Assembly: GCF_900143005.1 (NCBI RefSeq)
Contig: NZ_FRCS01000008.1
Coordinates: 186,001-250,000, forward strand
From: Cryptosporangium aurantiacum
GTDB taxonomy: Bacteria > Actinomycetota > Actinomycetes > Mycobacteriales > Cryptosporangiaceae
Direction of reading: 5' to 3'
DNA length: 64,000 bases
Under the pieces are notes generated by a model. The model ran no database searches. It saw only the letters and a program-made list of their open reading frames with translations, and was not told the origin of the DNA. Shown one piece after another: positions 17,500 to 26,765 of this stretch; within the stretch, counting starts at the first letter, position 1, and each line of letters starts with the position of its first letter. Position numbers and translations under genes: made by a program.

Positions 17500-19320
17500 A
17501 TGCCGACCTCCGTCTCAATGCCCGCGCTCGGCGAGTCGGTCACCGAGGGCACCGTGACCCGCTGGCTCAAGCAGGTCGGCGACACCGTCGCCGTCGACGA
17601 GCCGCTGCTGGAGGTGTCCACCGACAAGGTCGACACCGAGATCCCCTCCCCGGTGGCAGGCACCCTCCTCTCCATCACCGCGGACGAGGACGCCACTGTC
17701 GAGGTCGGCGGCGAGCTCGGCGTGATCGGCGAGGCCGGTGAGGACGCCGATTCCGGCGCACCGGCCCCGGCCGAGGAGCAGACCGTGGACGCTCCGGACG
17801 AGGCGCCCGTCGCGGAGGCGCCCTCCACCGACGCGCCGGAGGACACGCCCGCGCCGCAGGCCGAAGCCGAGCCCGCCGACGGCGGTGGCGAGAGCACGTC
17901 GGTGAAGATGCCCGCGCTCGGCGAGTCGGTCACCGAGGGCACCGTGACCCGCTGGCTCAAGCAGGTCGGCGACACCGTCGCCGTCGACGAGCCGCTGCTG
18001 GAGGTGTCCACCGACAAGGTCGACACCGAGATCCCCTCCCCGGTGGCAGGCACCCTCCTCTCGATCACCGCGGACGAGGACGCCACTGTCGAGGTCGGCG
18101 GCGAGCTCGGTGTGATCGGCGCGGCCGGTGCCGCACCGGCGAAGCAGGACGCCCCGAAGCAGGACGCCCCCGAGCAGGAGCCCGCCGCGCAGGCCGAGCC
18201 GGAGTCGGAGCCGAAGCCCGAGCCGAAGCAGGCCGAGCCGGAGAACCCGCCGGCCGAGGAGTCCGAGGCCCCGGCCCGGAACGCGGTCGAGTCCACGCCG
18301 CCGCCGGCCGCGAGCGCCCCGGCGCCCAGCGCCCCAGCCCCCAGCGCCCCGGCTGCCGAGTCGACCGACAACGGTCACGGCGCCTACGTGACGCCGCTGG
18401 TCCGCAAGCTCGCCAACGAGCACGGCATCGACCTGAACAGCGTCAAGGGCACCGGGGTCGGTGGCCGGATCCGCAAGCAGGACATCCTGGACGCTGCCGA
18501 GGCCAAGAAGGCAGCCGCCGCGGCTCCGGCGCCCGCCGCTGCCTCCGCGGCGGCCCCGGCCGCCGCGCCGAAGGCTCCGGCCCAGCCGTCGCCGCTGCGC
18601 GGCCGCACCGAGAAGCTGAGCCGCCTGCGCAAGGTGATCGCCCAGCGCATGGTCGAGTCGCTGCAGGTCGCGGCGCAGCTGACCACGGTGGTCGAGGTGG
18701 ACGTCACGAAGATCGCCCAGCTGCGGCAGCGCGCCAAGAACGACTTCCAGGCCCGGCACGGCGTGAAGCTCTCGTTCCTGCCGTTCTTCGCGGTCGCCGC
18801 CGTCGAGGCCCTGCAGCAGTACCCGCAGGTCAACTCGATCCTCAACCTCGAGGAAGGCACGGTCACCTACCCGGACGCCGAGCACCTGGGCATCGCCGTC
18901 GACACCGAGCGCGGCCTGCTGGTGGCGACCGTGCGGGAGGCCGGTGACCTCAACCTGGCCGGCATGGCCCGGAAGATCGCCGACCTCGCGGACCGCACCC
19001 GCAACAACAAGGTCAGCCCGGACGAGCTGGCCGGCGCCACGTTCACGCTGACCAACACCGGCAGCCGCGGCGCCCTGTTCGACACGCCGATCATCTTCCA
19101 GCCGAACTCGGCGATCCTCGGCACCGGCGCCGTGGTGAAGCGCGCGGTGGTGATCAACGACCCGAACCTCGGCGAGGTGATCGCGCCGCGGTCGATGGTG
19201 TACCTGGCGCTCTCCTACGACCACCGGATCGTCGACGGCGCGGACGCCGCGCGGTTCCTCACCGCGGTCAAGGAGCGCCTGGAGGGTGGGGCGTTCGAGG
19301 GCGAGCTCGGCCTGGCCTGA
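17500..19320 (+). CDS. sucB: 2-oxoglutarate dehydrogenase E2, dihydrolipoamide succinyltransferase
   Basis: This 606-residue E2 core has two lipoyl domains at residues 4-77 and 134-207, with lipoylated lysines 43 and 173 in [13 protein letters not shown]. Ala/Pro/Glu-rich linkers follow, then an E3-binding domain around 295-335 ([17 protein letters not shown]) and the catalytic acyltransferase domain ending with the active-site [22 protein letters not shown] precedes the ATG. LipB and LipA, encoded about 5-8 kb downstream, would supply the lipoate. Whether it serves oxoglutarate or also pyruvate dehydrogenase is uncertain, since actinobacteria often share one E2. The two lipoyl domains are almost identical in DNA. 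Confidence 0.95.
   Translation: MPTSVSMPALGESVTEGTVTRWLKQVGDTVAVDEPLLEVSTDKVDTEIPSPVAGTLLSITADEDATVEVGGELGVIGEAGEDADSGAPAPAEEQTVDAPDEAPVAEAPSTDAPEDTPAPQAEAEPADGGGESTSVKMPALGESVTEGTVTRWLKQVGDTVAVDEPLLEVSTDKVDTEIPSPVAGTLLSITADEDATVEVGGELGVIGAAGAAPAKQDAPKQDAPEQEPAAQAEPESEPKPEPKQAEPENPPAEESEAPARNAVESTPPPAASAPAPSAPAPSAPAAESTDNGHGAYVTPLVRKLANEHGIDLNSVKGTGVGGRIRKQDILDAAEAKKAAAAAPAPAAASAAAPAAAPKAPAQPSPLRGRTEKLSRLRKVIAQRMVESLQVAAQLTTVVEVDVTKIAQLRQRAKNDFQARHGVKLSFLPFFAVAAVEALQQYPQVNSILNLEEGTVTYPDAEHLGIAVDTERGLLVATVREAGDLNLAGMARKIADLADRTRNNKVSPDELAGATFTLTNTGSRGALFDTPIIFQPNSAILGTGAVVKRAVVINDPNLGEVIAPRSMVYLALSYDHRIVDGADAARFLTAVKERLEGGAFEGELGLA
17518..18120 (+). repeat. Direct duplication of the lipoyl-domain coding sequence in sucB
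   Basis: Segments 17518-17730 and 17908-18120 (213 bp, offset 390 bp) differ by eye at only two synonymous positions. The linkers between and after them are unrelated. Such identity at third positions points to recent duplication or ongoing gene conversion. Confidence 0.93.
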
Positions 19321-19338
19321 GTTTCCCGGCACGACACC

Positions 19339-19374
19339 GGCACCGGCCCGTCCCGTCAGGGGCGGGCCGGTGCC
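19339..19374 (+). terminator. Hairpin terminator after sucB
   Basis: Arms GGCACCGGCCCGTCCC and GGGGCGGGCCGGTGCC form a 16-bp stem (one G-U pair) with loop GTCA, starting 18 bp after the sucB stop. No T-tract follows. Confidence 0.75.
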
Positions 19375-19428
19375 GTTCCCGGCGCGCCCCGACTCGCGCG
19401 CGGTGTGCCGCCGCGAGACGATCTCTCC

Positions 19429-20322
19429 ATGCGGATCGTGGTGAGCGGTGCCAGCGGCCTGATCGGAACGGCCCTCGTCGAGTCGCTGCGACTGGACGGG
19501 CACACGGTGACCCGGCTGGTGCGCCGCGAACCGACCCGGCCCGACGAGGAGCGGTGGGACCCGGCCACCGGACGCCTCGACCCGGAGGTGCTCTCCGGCG
19601 TCGACGCGGTCGTGCACCTGGCCGGCGCGGGCGTCGGGGACCGGCGCTGGACGTCGCGGTACAAGGCGAAGCTGATCGACAGCCGGGTCGACGGCACCAC
19701 CACGATCGCGACCGCCGCCGCCAGGGCCGAGAAGCCTCCCCGGACGCTGATCTCGGCGTCCGGCATCGACTACTACGGGGACACCGGCGACCGGGAGATC
19801 CGCGAGGACGCCCCGGCGGGCAACACGTTCCTCGCCGACCTCTGCCGCGCGTGGGAGGGCGCGACGACGCCGGCCGAGGAGGCGGGTGTGCGGGTCGCGC
19901 ACCTCCGCTCCAGCCTGGTGCTGGCGCCGTCGGGCGGCCTGCTGGGTCGGCTGAAGCCGCTGTTCATGATGGGGCTGGGTGGGTCGCTGGGCACCGGGCG
20001 CCAGTACTGGCCGGTGATCTCGCTGCGCGACGAGGTCGCCGCGATCCGGTTCCTGATCGACACCGACGAGATCTCCGGGCCGGTGAACCTCACCGCGCCG
20101 GAGCAGGTGACCAACGCGGAGTTCACCGCGGAGTTCGGGCGGCAGGTGCACCGGCCGACCGTGCTGCGGGTACCGGCGTTCGCGCTGCGGATCGCGCTGG
20201 CCGACTTCGCCGACGAGGGCGTGCTGAGCGGTCAGCGGGCGATCCCCGGCGTGTTGCTGGACCACGGGTTCACGTTCACTGATCCGACGGTGGCGTCGGC
20301 GCTTCGGTATGCCCTGCACTGA
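19429..20322 (+). CDS. TIGR01777 family NAD-dependent epimerase/SulA-like protein
   Basis: An extended short-chain dehydrogenase of 297 residues. It has the nucleotide-binding motif SGASGLIGTALVESL at residue 6, the VVHLAGAGVGDRRW segment, the catalytic SGIDYYGDTGD region and the DUF1731-type C-terminus (LRVPAFALRIALADFADEGVLS). The family is conserved beside sucB/lipB in actinobacteria, but its reaction is not known; cell-division inhibitor labels are historical. The ATG at 19429 starts directly with the Rossmann strand (MRIVVSG); an ATG 24 bp upstream is less likely. Its 3' end overlaps the convergent pseudokinase by 47 bp. Confidence 0.9.
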   Translation: MRIVVSGASGLIGTALVESLRLDGHTVTRLVRREPTRPDEERWDPATGRLDPEVLSGVDAVVHLAGAGVGDRRWTSRYKAKLIDSRVDGTTTIATAAARAEKPPRTLISASGIDYYGDTGDREIREDAPAGNTFLADLCRAWEGATTPAEEAGVRVAHLRSSLVLAPSGGLLGRLKPLFMMGLGGSLGTGRQYWPVISLRDEVAAIRFLIDTDEISGPVNLTAPEQVTNAEFTAEFGRQVHRPTVLRVPAFALRIALADFADEGVLSGQRAIPGVLLDHGFTFTDPTVASALRYALH

Positions 20323-20770
20323 GATCCTCGATTACGAGTAGGCGGTCGAGCGGGAGCGGGTCGCACGTCTTTCGGAGTGCGGTGGCGACTTCGGCGGCGG
20401 TGGGACGCCGCTCCGGCTCGGTCGCGAGCGCGCCGGCCAGCATCGTCACCAGCCCGGCGGGCACCCCGAGCGCGAAGGCGCGCTCGGCCCAGTCGTCGAC
20501 GCCGCACGGCCCGACCAGCGCGATGACGAGGAGAGCGGCGAGGTCCCGGACGTCGTCCGGGGGTGGTGCGCCCGGAGCCAGGCCCGCGTCCAAGTACGGG
20601 ATGCCGTCGGGCGCCACCACGACGGTGTCGGCGCCGACCGCACCGTGTGTGCCGCCCGCGGCGTGTGCGGCCGCCAGCGCGTCGGCGAGCGGTGCGAACA
20701 GCGCGACTGCTTCGCCGCACCGCACCCGGTCGACCCGCGCGAGTAATTCGGCCAGTGAAGTTCCGTCCAT
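20276..20770 (-). CDS. Truncated, degenerate protein kinase-like protein
   Basis: A 164-residue protein resembling only the C-lobe of actinobacterial Ser/Thr kinases. ALADALAAAHAAGGTHGAV corresponds to the alpha-E helix and catalytic loop, and YLDAGLAP to the DFG region. DVRDLAALLVIALVG matches the alpha-F helix, and LVTMLAGALATEPERRPTAAE the end of the domain. The HRD motif is HGA (43-45), the catalytic Asp and Asn are absent, and DFG is DAG. The N-lobe with glycine loop and Lys is missing. It is therefore most likely a non-catalytic scaffold or a remnant. The ATG at 20770 starts a coherent protein and no kinase N-lobe is encoded upstream. Confidence 0.75.
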   Translation of the reverse strand: MDGTSLAELLARVDRVRCGEAVALFAPLADALAAAHAAGGTHGAVGADTVVVAPDGIPYLDAGLAPGAPPPDDVRDLAALLVIALVGPCGVDDWAERAFALGVPAGLVTMLAGALATEPERRPTAAEVATALRKTCDPLPLDRLLVIEDLSAGHTEAPTPPSDQ

Positions 20771-20886
20771 GGCCCGGGGACGCTAGCCCGGCCGGATCGG
20801 CGCCGCGTCGAGCGTCCACAAGCGCATTTCGTCTGACCGACACCAGAGCGGCATATTCGGGACATCCGGCACTGGCGCAAACGTAG

Positions 20887-20895
20887 TTATCCACA
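20887..20895 (+). promoter_or_regulatory. Isolated perfect DnaA box (TTATCCACA)
   Basis: TTATCCACA stands in the 235-bp gap between the divergent pseudokinase and HEAT genes. A weaker GCGTCCACA occurs 75 bp upstream. There is no cluster as at oriC, so at most it is a DnaA-titrating or regulatory site. Confidence 0.4.
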
Positions 20896-21005
20896 AGCAT
20901 CTGAAGGAGCCGGTCACAAACGGGACGGCGCGCCGTAGTCTCATCCCCACCGGAGGATGCGATTGTTCCGGTGTAAGGCGTTCGCGTTCGGGGGACGGTG
21001 ATCGC

Positions 21006-21836
21006 ATGGACCTCACCACACTCGCCGGGGACCCGACCTCGGAGCCGGACGACCTCGCGGGCGCCGTCGACGCGGCCGCCGGAGAGGTCGCGGCATTCGG
21101 GCCCGTCCTGGGGCTCGTCGACCACGACGCGCCCGCGGTCCGCACGGCGGTCGCCCGTGCACTGCCGCACCTGGCCGCGATGGAGATCAACGCACCGTTC
21201 GCACCGCTCGCGGTCGACGCGCTGATCAGCCTCACGGCCGACCCGAACGGTGACGTCCGCAACTGGGCGTGCTTCGGGCTCGGCACGCAGATGGACGAGA
21301 TCGACGGCCCGACGATCCGCGAGGCACTGGCCGCCCGGCTCACCGACCGGCACGGCGAGGCCCGCCGCGAAGCGCTGATCGGCCTGGCCCGCCGGCGCGA
21401 CCCGCGTGCGCTCCCCGCGGTCCGGACCGCCCTGTGCCGGTCGGACGTCTGGCTGCTGGAGGTGGAGGCGGCCGGCGCGCTCGGCGACACGTCGCTGCAC
21501 CCGCTCGTCCTGCGTCACCTCGACGGCTGGGACGGCGGCGCGGCACGCACGGTGGCTGCGGTCGCCCGGCTCACCGACCCGGACGGTCTGGGCGCCGACC
21601 TGATCGAGGGCCTGGCCGTCTGGTACCGCTGCGGCGGCCCGCTCGCGGTGGACGCCAACCCCGGCTGGTGGCGGATCGCGCTGGACCTGCTCGAGCTGGC
21701 GCCGTACCGCGCGACCGAGCTGGCGAGCGCGGTGGCCTCGCGGCTGGGCAACGACACCGACGCGCTGGGCGCGCTGGATGACTCAACGCTCGGCGCGATC
21801 GCCCGCACTCACGGGTGGGCGGGCGTCCTGCACTGA
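21006..21836 (+). CDS. HEAT-repeat protein
   Basis: A cytosolic 276-residue all-helical protein. At least four HEAT-type repeats are visible: DHDAPAVRTAVARALPHLA, DPNGDVRNWACFGLGTQMD, RHGEARREALIGLARRRD and SDVWLLEVEAAGALGD. The rest is Leu/Ala-rich helix. Such proteins are binding scaffolds; some are lyases of the CpcE type or DNA glycosylases of the AlkD type, but no catalytic signature for either is obvious. The 3' end overlaps the convergent MMPL gene by 54 bp, which is unusual and places both stops inside the other reading region. Confidence 0.82.
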   Translation: MDLTTLAGDPTSEPDDLAGAVDAAAGEVAAFGPVLGLVDHDAPAVRTAVARALPHLAAMEINAPFAPLAVDALISLTADPNGDVRNWACFGLGTQMDEIDGPTIREALAARLTDRHGEARREALIGLARRRDPRALPAVRTALCRSDVWLLEVEAAGALGDTSLHPLVLRHLDGWDGGAARTVAAVARLTDPDGLGADLIEGLAVWYRCGGPLAVDANPGWWRIALDLLELAPYRATELASAVASRLGNDTDALGALDDSTLGAIARTHGWAGVLH

Positions 21837-23927
21837 CTCCTCGTCGTCGGCGTCGACGATCCGGGCGGCGCGGCTGGGCCACCAGATCCGCCGCCCGAGT
21901 TCCAGCGTCGCGGCGGGCACCAGCAGCGACCGCACCACCAGCGTGTCGAGCAGGACGCCGAACGCGACCAGGAACGCCATCTGGGCGAGGAACAGGATCG
22001 GCAGCACCGACAGCGCGGCGAACGTCGCGGCGAGCACAACGCCGGCCGACGTGATCACGCCGCCCGTGACCCGCAGGCCGGTGAGCGTGCCGGCTCGGGT
22101 GCCGTGTCGCAGCGATTCCTCGCGGACCCGCGTCATCAGGAAGATGTTGTAGTCGATCCCGAGCGCGACGAGGAACACGAACGCGAACAGCGGGACCACC
22201 GGGTCCGACCCCGGGAACCCGAAGAGGTGGTCGAAGACGAGCGCGGCGACGCCCAGCGTCGCGCCGAACGAGAGCACGACGGTGGCGATCAGCATCAGCG
22301 GCGCCACCAGCGCACGGAGCAGCAGCGCCAGGATCACGAAGATCACCGCGAGCACGATCGGGACGATCGTCCGCAGGTCACGGCTGGTCGTCGTCTGGGT
22401 GTCCAGCAGCGTCGCGGTGTACCCGCCGACGAGCGCGTCCGCACCGGGCACGGCGTGCAGGGCTTCGCGCAGGTCGCGGACGGCGCGCATCGCCGTGGGG
22501 CTGTCGGCGGCGTCGGCCAGCGTGACGTCGATCTCGACCAGGCCGTCGACGATCTTCGGAGGCTTCGCCTTCGCGTTCGGGTCGAAGTCCAGCGTGCCGG
22601 TGAACGGCGTGACCGCCTCGACGCCGTCCACGCTCTTCACCGCGGTGACCATCGGCTCCAGCGCCTCCGCCCGGCCGATCACCACCGCCGGCGTCCCGAA
22701 CCCGGCCGGGAAGTACCCCTGCAGGATCTCCTCGCCCTGCACCGCGTCCACCCGCTTCAGGAACGCGTCGGTCTGAGTGACGCCGTTCGCCCGGAACGTC
22801 GGGGCGAACGCCGCGGCGAGCAGCAGCACCAGCGAGGTGACGATCCAGATCCGGCGATGCCGCCGGGACACCATCTGCGCGACCCGGTCCCAGATCCCGT
22901 GCCGCAGCGCGCGCTCCGAGCCGTAGCGCGGCATGAACGGCCAGAACGCCGCGCGCCCGAGCAGGGCCAGCACCGCGGGCAGGAACGTGAGCGAGGCGAG
23001 CAGCGCCGCGACGATGCCGATCGCTCCGATCGGCCCCAGGCTGCGGTTGGACGCCAGGTCGGAGAAGAGCAGGCACAGCAGGCCGGCGATGACCGTGCCG
23101 CCGGACGCGACGATCGGCTCGAACGCGCCCTTGTAGGCGGCCCGCACGGCGTCCCAGCGGCTCGCGTGCCTGCCGCACTCCTCCCGCGCGCGGGCGATCA
23201 GCAGCAGCGCGTAGTCGGTGGTGGCGCCGAACACCAGCACCGAGAGGATGCCCTGGGACTGACCGTTGAGGTCGAGCGTCCCGTTCTTCGTCAGCGCGTA
23301 GACGACGCCCGCCGAGGCACCGAGCGCCAGCCCCACCGTGGTCAGCACGACCAGCGGCAGGATCGGGCTGCGGTACACCACGATCAGGATCACCGCGACG
23401 ACCAGCGCGGTGACGCCGATCAGCAGGCCGTCGATCGCGCCGAAGACCTCGAAGAAGTCCGCGATGATGCCGGACGGCCCGGCCACGTGCGCGGTCAGCG
23501 GCCCCGGGCGTTGCACGATGTCGCGGATCAGCGACACCTCGCGCTCGGTGACCTCGCCGTCGGCGCCGGCGAGCGGCACGATGACCTGCGCTGCCTCGCC
23601 GTCCCGGGACGGGATGATCGGCGAGATCTCGCCGACCGTGATGTTCGCGGCGCGGATCTTCGCCACGTCGCCCTGGATCGTGCGGGCGTCCTCCAGCGTC
23701 AGGCCGCCGCGGTGCAGGTAGACGACGATCGCGGGCACCGTCGGCTGGTCGACGAACCGCTCCTGCAGTTCGGCTACCTCGGTGGCCTCCGCGCTGCTCG
23801 GCAGGAACGCGGCGTTGTCGTTCTTCTGGACCTCGGACAGCTTCGCCTGGTACGGACCGAACACTCCGCCGACGACCAACCAGCCGACGATCAAGAGCGC
23901 GGGCACCAGCCAGCGGACGTTCCTCAC
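21783..23927 (-). CDS. MMPL/RND family transporter
   Basis: A 714-residue inner-membrane protein of the MmpL/ActII-3 type, with 12 predicted membrane helices as two blocks of six. The first helix (WLVPALLIVGWLVVGG) is followed by a large extracytoplasmic loop of about 140 residues, and the second half begins near residue 375 with RRIWIVTSLVLLLAAAF. Conserved TM4 and TM10 segments (FGATTDYALLLIARAREE and VALGIDYNIFLMTRVREE) carry the Asp/Tyr proton-relay pair of this family. Homologues export lipids or antibiotics using the proton gradient; the cargo is unknown. The start is uncertain: GTG codons at 23927 and 23936 both work. Confidence 0.92.
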   Translation of the reverse strand: MRNVRWLVPALLIVGWLVVGGVFGPYQAKLSEVQKNDNAAFLPSSAEATEVAELQERFVDQPTVPAIVVYLHRGGLTLEDARTIQGDVAKIRAANITVGEISPIIPSRDGEAAQVIVPLAGADGEVTEREVSLIRDIVQRPGPLTAHVAGPSGIIADFFEVFGAIDGLLIGVTALVVAVILIVVYRSPILPLVVLTTVGLALGASAGVVYALTKNGTLDLNGQSQGILSVLVFGATTDYALLLIARAREECGRHASRWDAVRAAYKGAFEPIVASGGTVIAGLLCLLFSDLASNRSLGPIGAIGIVAALLASLTFLPAVLALLGRAAFWPFMPRYGSERALRHGIWDRVAQMVSRRHRRIWIVTSLVLLLAAAFAPTFRANGVTQTDAFLKRVDAVQGEEILQGYFPAGFGTPAVVIGRAEALEPMVTAVKSVDGVEAVTPFTGTLDFDPNAKAKPPKIVDGLVEIDVTLADAADSPTAMRAVRDLREALHAVPGADALVGGYTATLLDTQTTTSRDLRTIVPIVLAVIFVILALLLRALVAPLMLIATVVLSFGATLGVAALVFDHLFGFPGSDPVVPLFAFVFLVALGIDYNIFLMTRVREESLRHGTRAGTLTGLRVTGGVITSAGVVLAATFAALSVLPILFLAQMAFLVAFGVLLDTLVVRSLLVPAATLELGRRIWWPSRAARIVDADDEESVQDARPPVSAGDRAER

Positions 23928-24021
23928 CCGCCGCACGCTATCGCTACCCGTGCACGATGGCGTGGTGAGCGGCGTGAGTGAGGACGTGACCTGGCGCACG
24001 GTCGGGCGCCACCGCGCGGCG

Positions 24022-24027
24022 TAGGCT
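24022..24027 (+). promoter_or_regulatory. Candidate -10 box (TAGGCT) of lipB
   Basis: TAGGCT ends 7 nt before the lipB ATG, with no ribosome binding site between; consistent with leaderless transcription. lipA has the identical hexamer at the same relative place. Confidence 0.5.
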
Positions 24028-24034
24028 CGCGACC

Positions 24035-24700
24035 ATGACGGAGATGCTGGTCCCGACGGCGCCTACCGACGTCCGGCGGCTGCCGGGTCTGATCGAGTAC
24101 CGCGAGGCCTGGGACGAGCAGCGCCGGCTGCACGCGGCGCGCGTCGACGGCGCGATTCCGGACACCGTGCTGCTGCTCGAGCACCCGAACGTCTACACGG
24201 CCGGCCGCCGCACCGAGGACTGGGAGCGGCCGTTCGACGGCACCCCGGTCGTCGATGTGGACCGCGGCGGCAAGATCACCTGGCACGGCCCCGGTCAGCT
24301 GGTGGGTTACCCGATCGTCCAGCTGCCGCGCCCGCTGGACGTGGTGGCCTACGTCCGCCGGATCGAGGCGATGCTGATCGAGGTCTGCGCCGACCTCGGC
24401 CTCGCGACCGGCCGCGTCGAGGGCCGTAGTGGCGTCTGGGTGCCCGCCGACGAGCGCGGGCCGGAGCGGAAGCTCGCCGCGATCGGCGTCCGGGTGAGCC
24501 GCCGGGTGGCGATGCACGGCTTCGCGCTCAACTGCAACCCCGACCTGGACGCGTTCGGCCGCATCGTGCCGTGCGGCATCCAGGACGCCGGCGTCACGTC
24601 GCTGACGGCCGAGTTGGGCCGGACCGTGACCGTCGATGACGTCGTCGGTCTGGTGGAGCCGCGGCTCCCCTCTTTGGCGGGCGGACCCGACCGGGTCTGA
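24035..24700 (+). CDS. lipB: Octanoyl-ACP:protein N-octanoyltransferase LipB
   Basis: LipB transfers the octanoyl group from acyl-carrier protein to the lipoyl-domain lysine of E2 subunits and GcvH. The 221-residue protein has the family start ([12 protein letters not shown]), the [14 protein letters not shown] segment, the acyl-pocket [16 protein letters not shown], and the catalytic pair Lys146 (KLAAIGVRV) and Cys180 ([13 protein letters not shown]). It acts on the sucB product and precedes lipA, which inserts the sulfurs. The gene has its own probable promoter. Confidence 0.97.
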   Translation: MTEMLVPTAPTDVRRLPGLIEYREAWDEQRRLHAARVDGAIPDTVLLLEHPNVYTAGRRTEDWERPFDGTPVVDVDRGGKITWHGPGQLVGYPIVQLPRPLDVVAYVRRIEAMLIEVCADLGLATGRVEGRSGVWVPADERGPERKLAAIGVRVSRRVAMHGFALNCNPDLDAFGRIVPCGIQDAGVTSLTAELGRTVTVDDVVGLVEPRLPSLAGGPDRV

Positions 24701-24795
24701 CGTTTCGCGGCCCGGTTGCGGGGGTAACGGCCGACGGGAAGCCCACACTCGTGGTAGGCAGACCCGACCGTATCCGCCCTACCGGAGGTGGCCAG

Positions 24796-25215
24796 GTGTC
24801 CCAGATGGATGGCGGTACCACGTCGGACACGTTCAGCGCGCTGGCCGCCGAGCCCTACCTGAGCCTCACCACCTACCGCCGGAACGGCACCCCCGTGCCG
24901 ACGCCGGTCTGGGCCGCCCCGTCGGGCGGCCACCTGCTGGTCTGGACCGGCGCGGAGTCCGGCAAGGTCAAGCGGCTGCGGCACACGCCGGTCGCCACCG
25001 TCGCCCCGTGTGACCGCGGTGGCTCGCTGCTCGGCGAACCGGTGGCGGCCCACGCGCGCATCATGCGCCGGGACGAGAACCCGGCCCTGAACACCGCGAT
25101 GAAGGCCAAGTACGGCTGGCAGTTCCGGATCTCCGCGCTGGGCGCCGCGATCGGCCGGGTGATCGGCATCGCACGCCCCGGCCAGATCGGGCTGGAGATC
25201 ACGCTCGAGGCCTAG
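24796..25215 (+). CDS. PPOX-class F420/FMN-dependent enzyme
   Basis: A 139-residue split beta-barrel flavin/deazaflavin-binding protein of the Rv-type PPOX family: AAEPYLSLTTYRRNGTPVPT, then PVWAAPSGGHLLVWTG, and the GKVKRLRHTP segment that contacts the cofactor phosphate. Members use F420 or FMN to reduce diverse substrates, or are of unknown role. The GTG at 24796 has GGAGGTG 5 nt upstream. It does not share an operon with lipB for certain (95-bp gap). The stop overlaps the convergent hydrolase stop by 4 bp. Confidence 0.88.
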   Translation: MSQMDGGTTSDTFSALAAEPYLSLTTYRRNGTPVPTPVWAAPSGGHLLVWTGAESGKVKRLRHTPVATVAPCDRGGSLLGEPVAAHARIMRRDENPALNTAMKAKYGWQFRISALGAAIGRVIGIARPGQIGLEITLEA

Positions 25216-26765
25216 TTTCGGCTCGGCAGGTCGAGTGACGCCGGGCCGGTGAACCGCAGCGTCTCCCCCGTGGTGTTCTCGTCCAGGTACATCAGGTCCT
25301 TCGCGTCCACCACCAGCGCCAGCCGCCGTCCGGCGGGCACGTCGAACGCCATCGGGTCGAACCGCACGTCGATCGTCCGTGCGCGCCCGGGAGTCGCCCC
25401 GGTCCAGGTGAACGAGGCGTGGTTGATCAGCTCACCGGTGCCCGCGCCGTCCACCGCGTAGAGGTAGCCGAAGACGGTTCCCACCGCATCGTTCGGCACC
25501 ACCGTCAAGTGCAGGTCGACGGTGCCGCGCAGCTTCGTCGCCCTGGCCAGCGGCGCCGACTGCCACAGCAACGCCCGGCGGCGGTCCACCCCGGGGAGCC
25601 AGACGGTCGGCGGACGCCCGGTCAGCGCCTCCAGCGTCGAGGTCCCCATCGTGATGCCGGCGTCGGACGTCGTCGAATCGGCGGTGATCGACGACTGCCA
25701 CGCCGAGGTCTCCCCCGGCGCCAACGCGGTCCCCGGCGCCCCCAGCCCGTACCGGGTGGCCGGCGCCTCGAACTCGGCCGTCGACCGGTAGGTCTCCAGC
25801 GGGCCGGACCGATCGGGCGTGCGCGGGCGCAACCGGATCGGCGTCGCCACGTCGGCGGGGTTCCGGACTCCGGCGACGTGCACCTCCAGCCACCGGTAGA
25901 GCGTGTCGAACGCCTCGTTGGGGAGCGTCAGCACGCCGGTGAGCTCCGGGCTGACGTGGTCGCCGGGGTAGAGCTCCAGCCGCTTCGGTCCGGTGAGCCG
26001 GTCGTAGAACCGCATGATCTGCCCGTTCCGCGCGACCGAATCGTTCCACGCGTGCGCCATGTAGACCGCGGTGCCGTTCCGGTTGAGCGCGTCGAGCCGG
26101 GTGACCGGCGAGCGCTCCCGAGCCCAGGCGCGCAGCTCGTCCATGTTCCGGTTCGCGAAGAAGTCGTCCAGCATCGTGTTGAAGTCCGGTGCGGTCCGGG
26201 CGGTGATCGCCGCGGTCACCCGGAACCCGAGCGCGAGCAGCCCGTACCGGGTCTCCTGACGGATCAGCATCTCCTCGATGTCGACGAGCCCGCTGGTCAT
26301 CACGACGGCCTTGATCCGCGGGTCGGCGGCGGCCGCGTTGAGCATGATCGGACCCGCGTAGGAGATCCCGGCCAACCCGATGCGCGCCGGGTCGGCGTCG
26401 GTGTTCGCGAGCGCCCAGTTGATCACCGACCGCACGTCACGGACGTCGTCCGGGCCGGCGAAGTCGACGGTGCCGCCGGAGTCGCCAGCACCCCGGGTCG
26501 CGTAGTTGACCGCGATCATGCCGCGCTTCGCGAGCTCGGTCGACCACAGCAGGTTCTGGGTGTTGCCACCGCCCCACGACCCCGGGAGGACGATCAGCGG
26601 GTGCGGGCCGGGCGACGTCGGCGTGACGACGTTCGCGCCGAGCTTGATGCCGTCGTGCCCGGCGAGGTCGACGAACCGGACCGTGAACTTCTCGTCCGCC
26701 CTGGCGGCCGGTGTGAGAACTCCGCACCCCACCACCAGAACGAGTAACAGGCTGAGTAGGCGCAC
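25212..26765 (-). CDS. Secreted CocE/NonD-type hydrolase (S15-like)
   Basis: The 517-residue protein begins with an export signal (VRLLSLLLVLVVGCGVLTPA). It could be cut by signal peptidase I after ARA, or processed as a lipoprotein at VVGC. The alpha/beta-hydrolase core follows, with nucleophile elbow GLAGISYAG near residue 145 and a histidine in YPGDHVSPE. A C-terminal beta-sandwich typical of X-Pro dipeptidyl-peptidase/cocaine-esterase proteins ends the chain. Such enzymes cleave esters, amides or N-terminal dipeptides outside the cell. AAGGAG lies 8 nt before the GTG at 26765. Confidence 0.88.
   Translation of the reverse strand: MRLLSLLLVLVVGCGVLTPAARADEKFTVRFVDLAGHDGIKLGANVVTPTSPGPHPLIVLPGSWGGGNTQNLLWSTELAKRGMIAVNYATRGAGDSGGTVDFAGPDDVRDVRSVINWALANTDADPARIGLAGISYAGPIMLNAAAADPRIKAVVMTSGLVDIEEMLIRQETRYGLLALGFRVTAAITARTAPDFNTMLDDFFANRNMDELRAWARERSPVTRLDALNRNGTAVYMAHAWNDSVARNGQIMRFYDRLTGPKRLELYPGDHVSPELTGVLTLPNEAFDTLYRWLEVHVAGVRNPADVATPIRLRPRTPDRSGPLETYRSTAEFEAPATRYGLGAPGTALAPGETSAWQSSITADSTTSDAGITMGTSTLEALTGRPPTVWLPGVDRRRALLWQSAPLARATKLRGTVDLHLTVVPNDAVGTVFGYLYAVDGAGTGELINHASFTWTGATPGRARTIDVRFDPMAFDVPAGRRLALVVDAKDLMYLDENTTGETLRFTGPASLDLPSRN

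Noticed and set aside
17515-20319. Open frame of 934 codons opposite sucB
   Set aside because: Its repeats mirror the sucB lipoyl domains and its composition is typical of antisense frames in GC-rich DNA.
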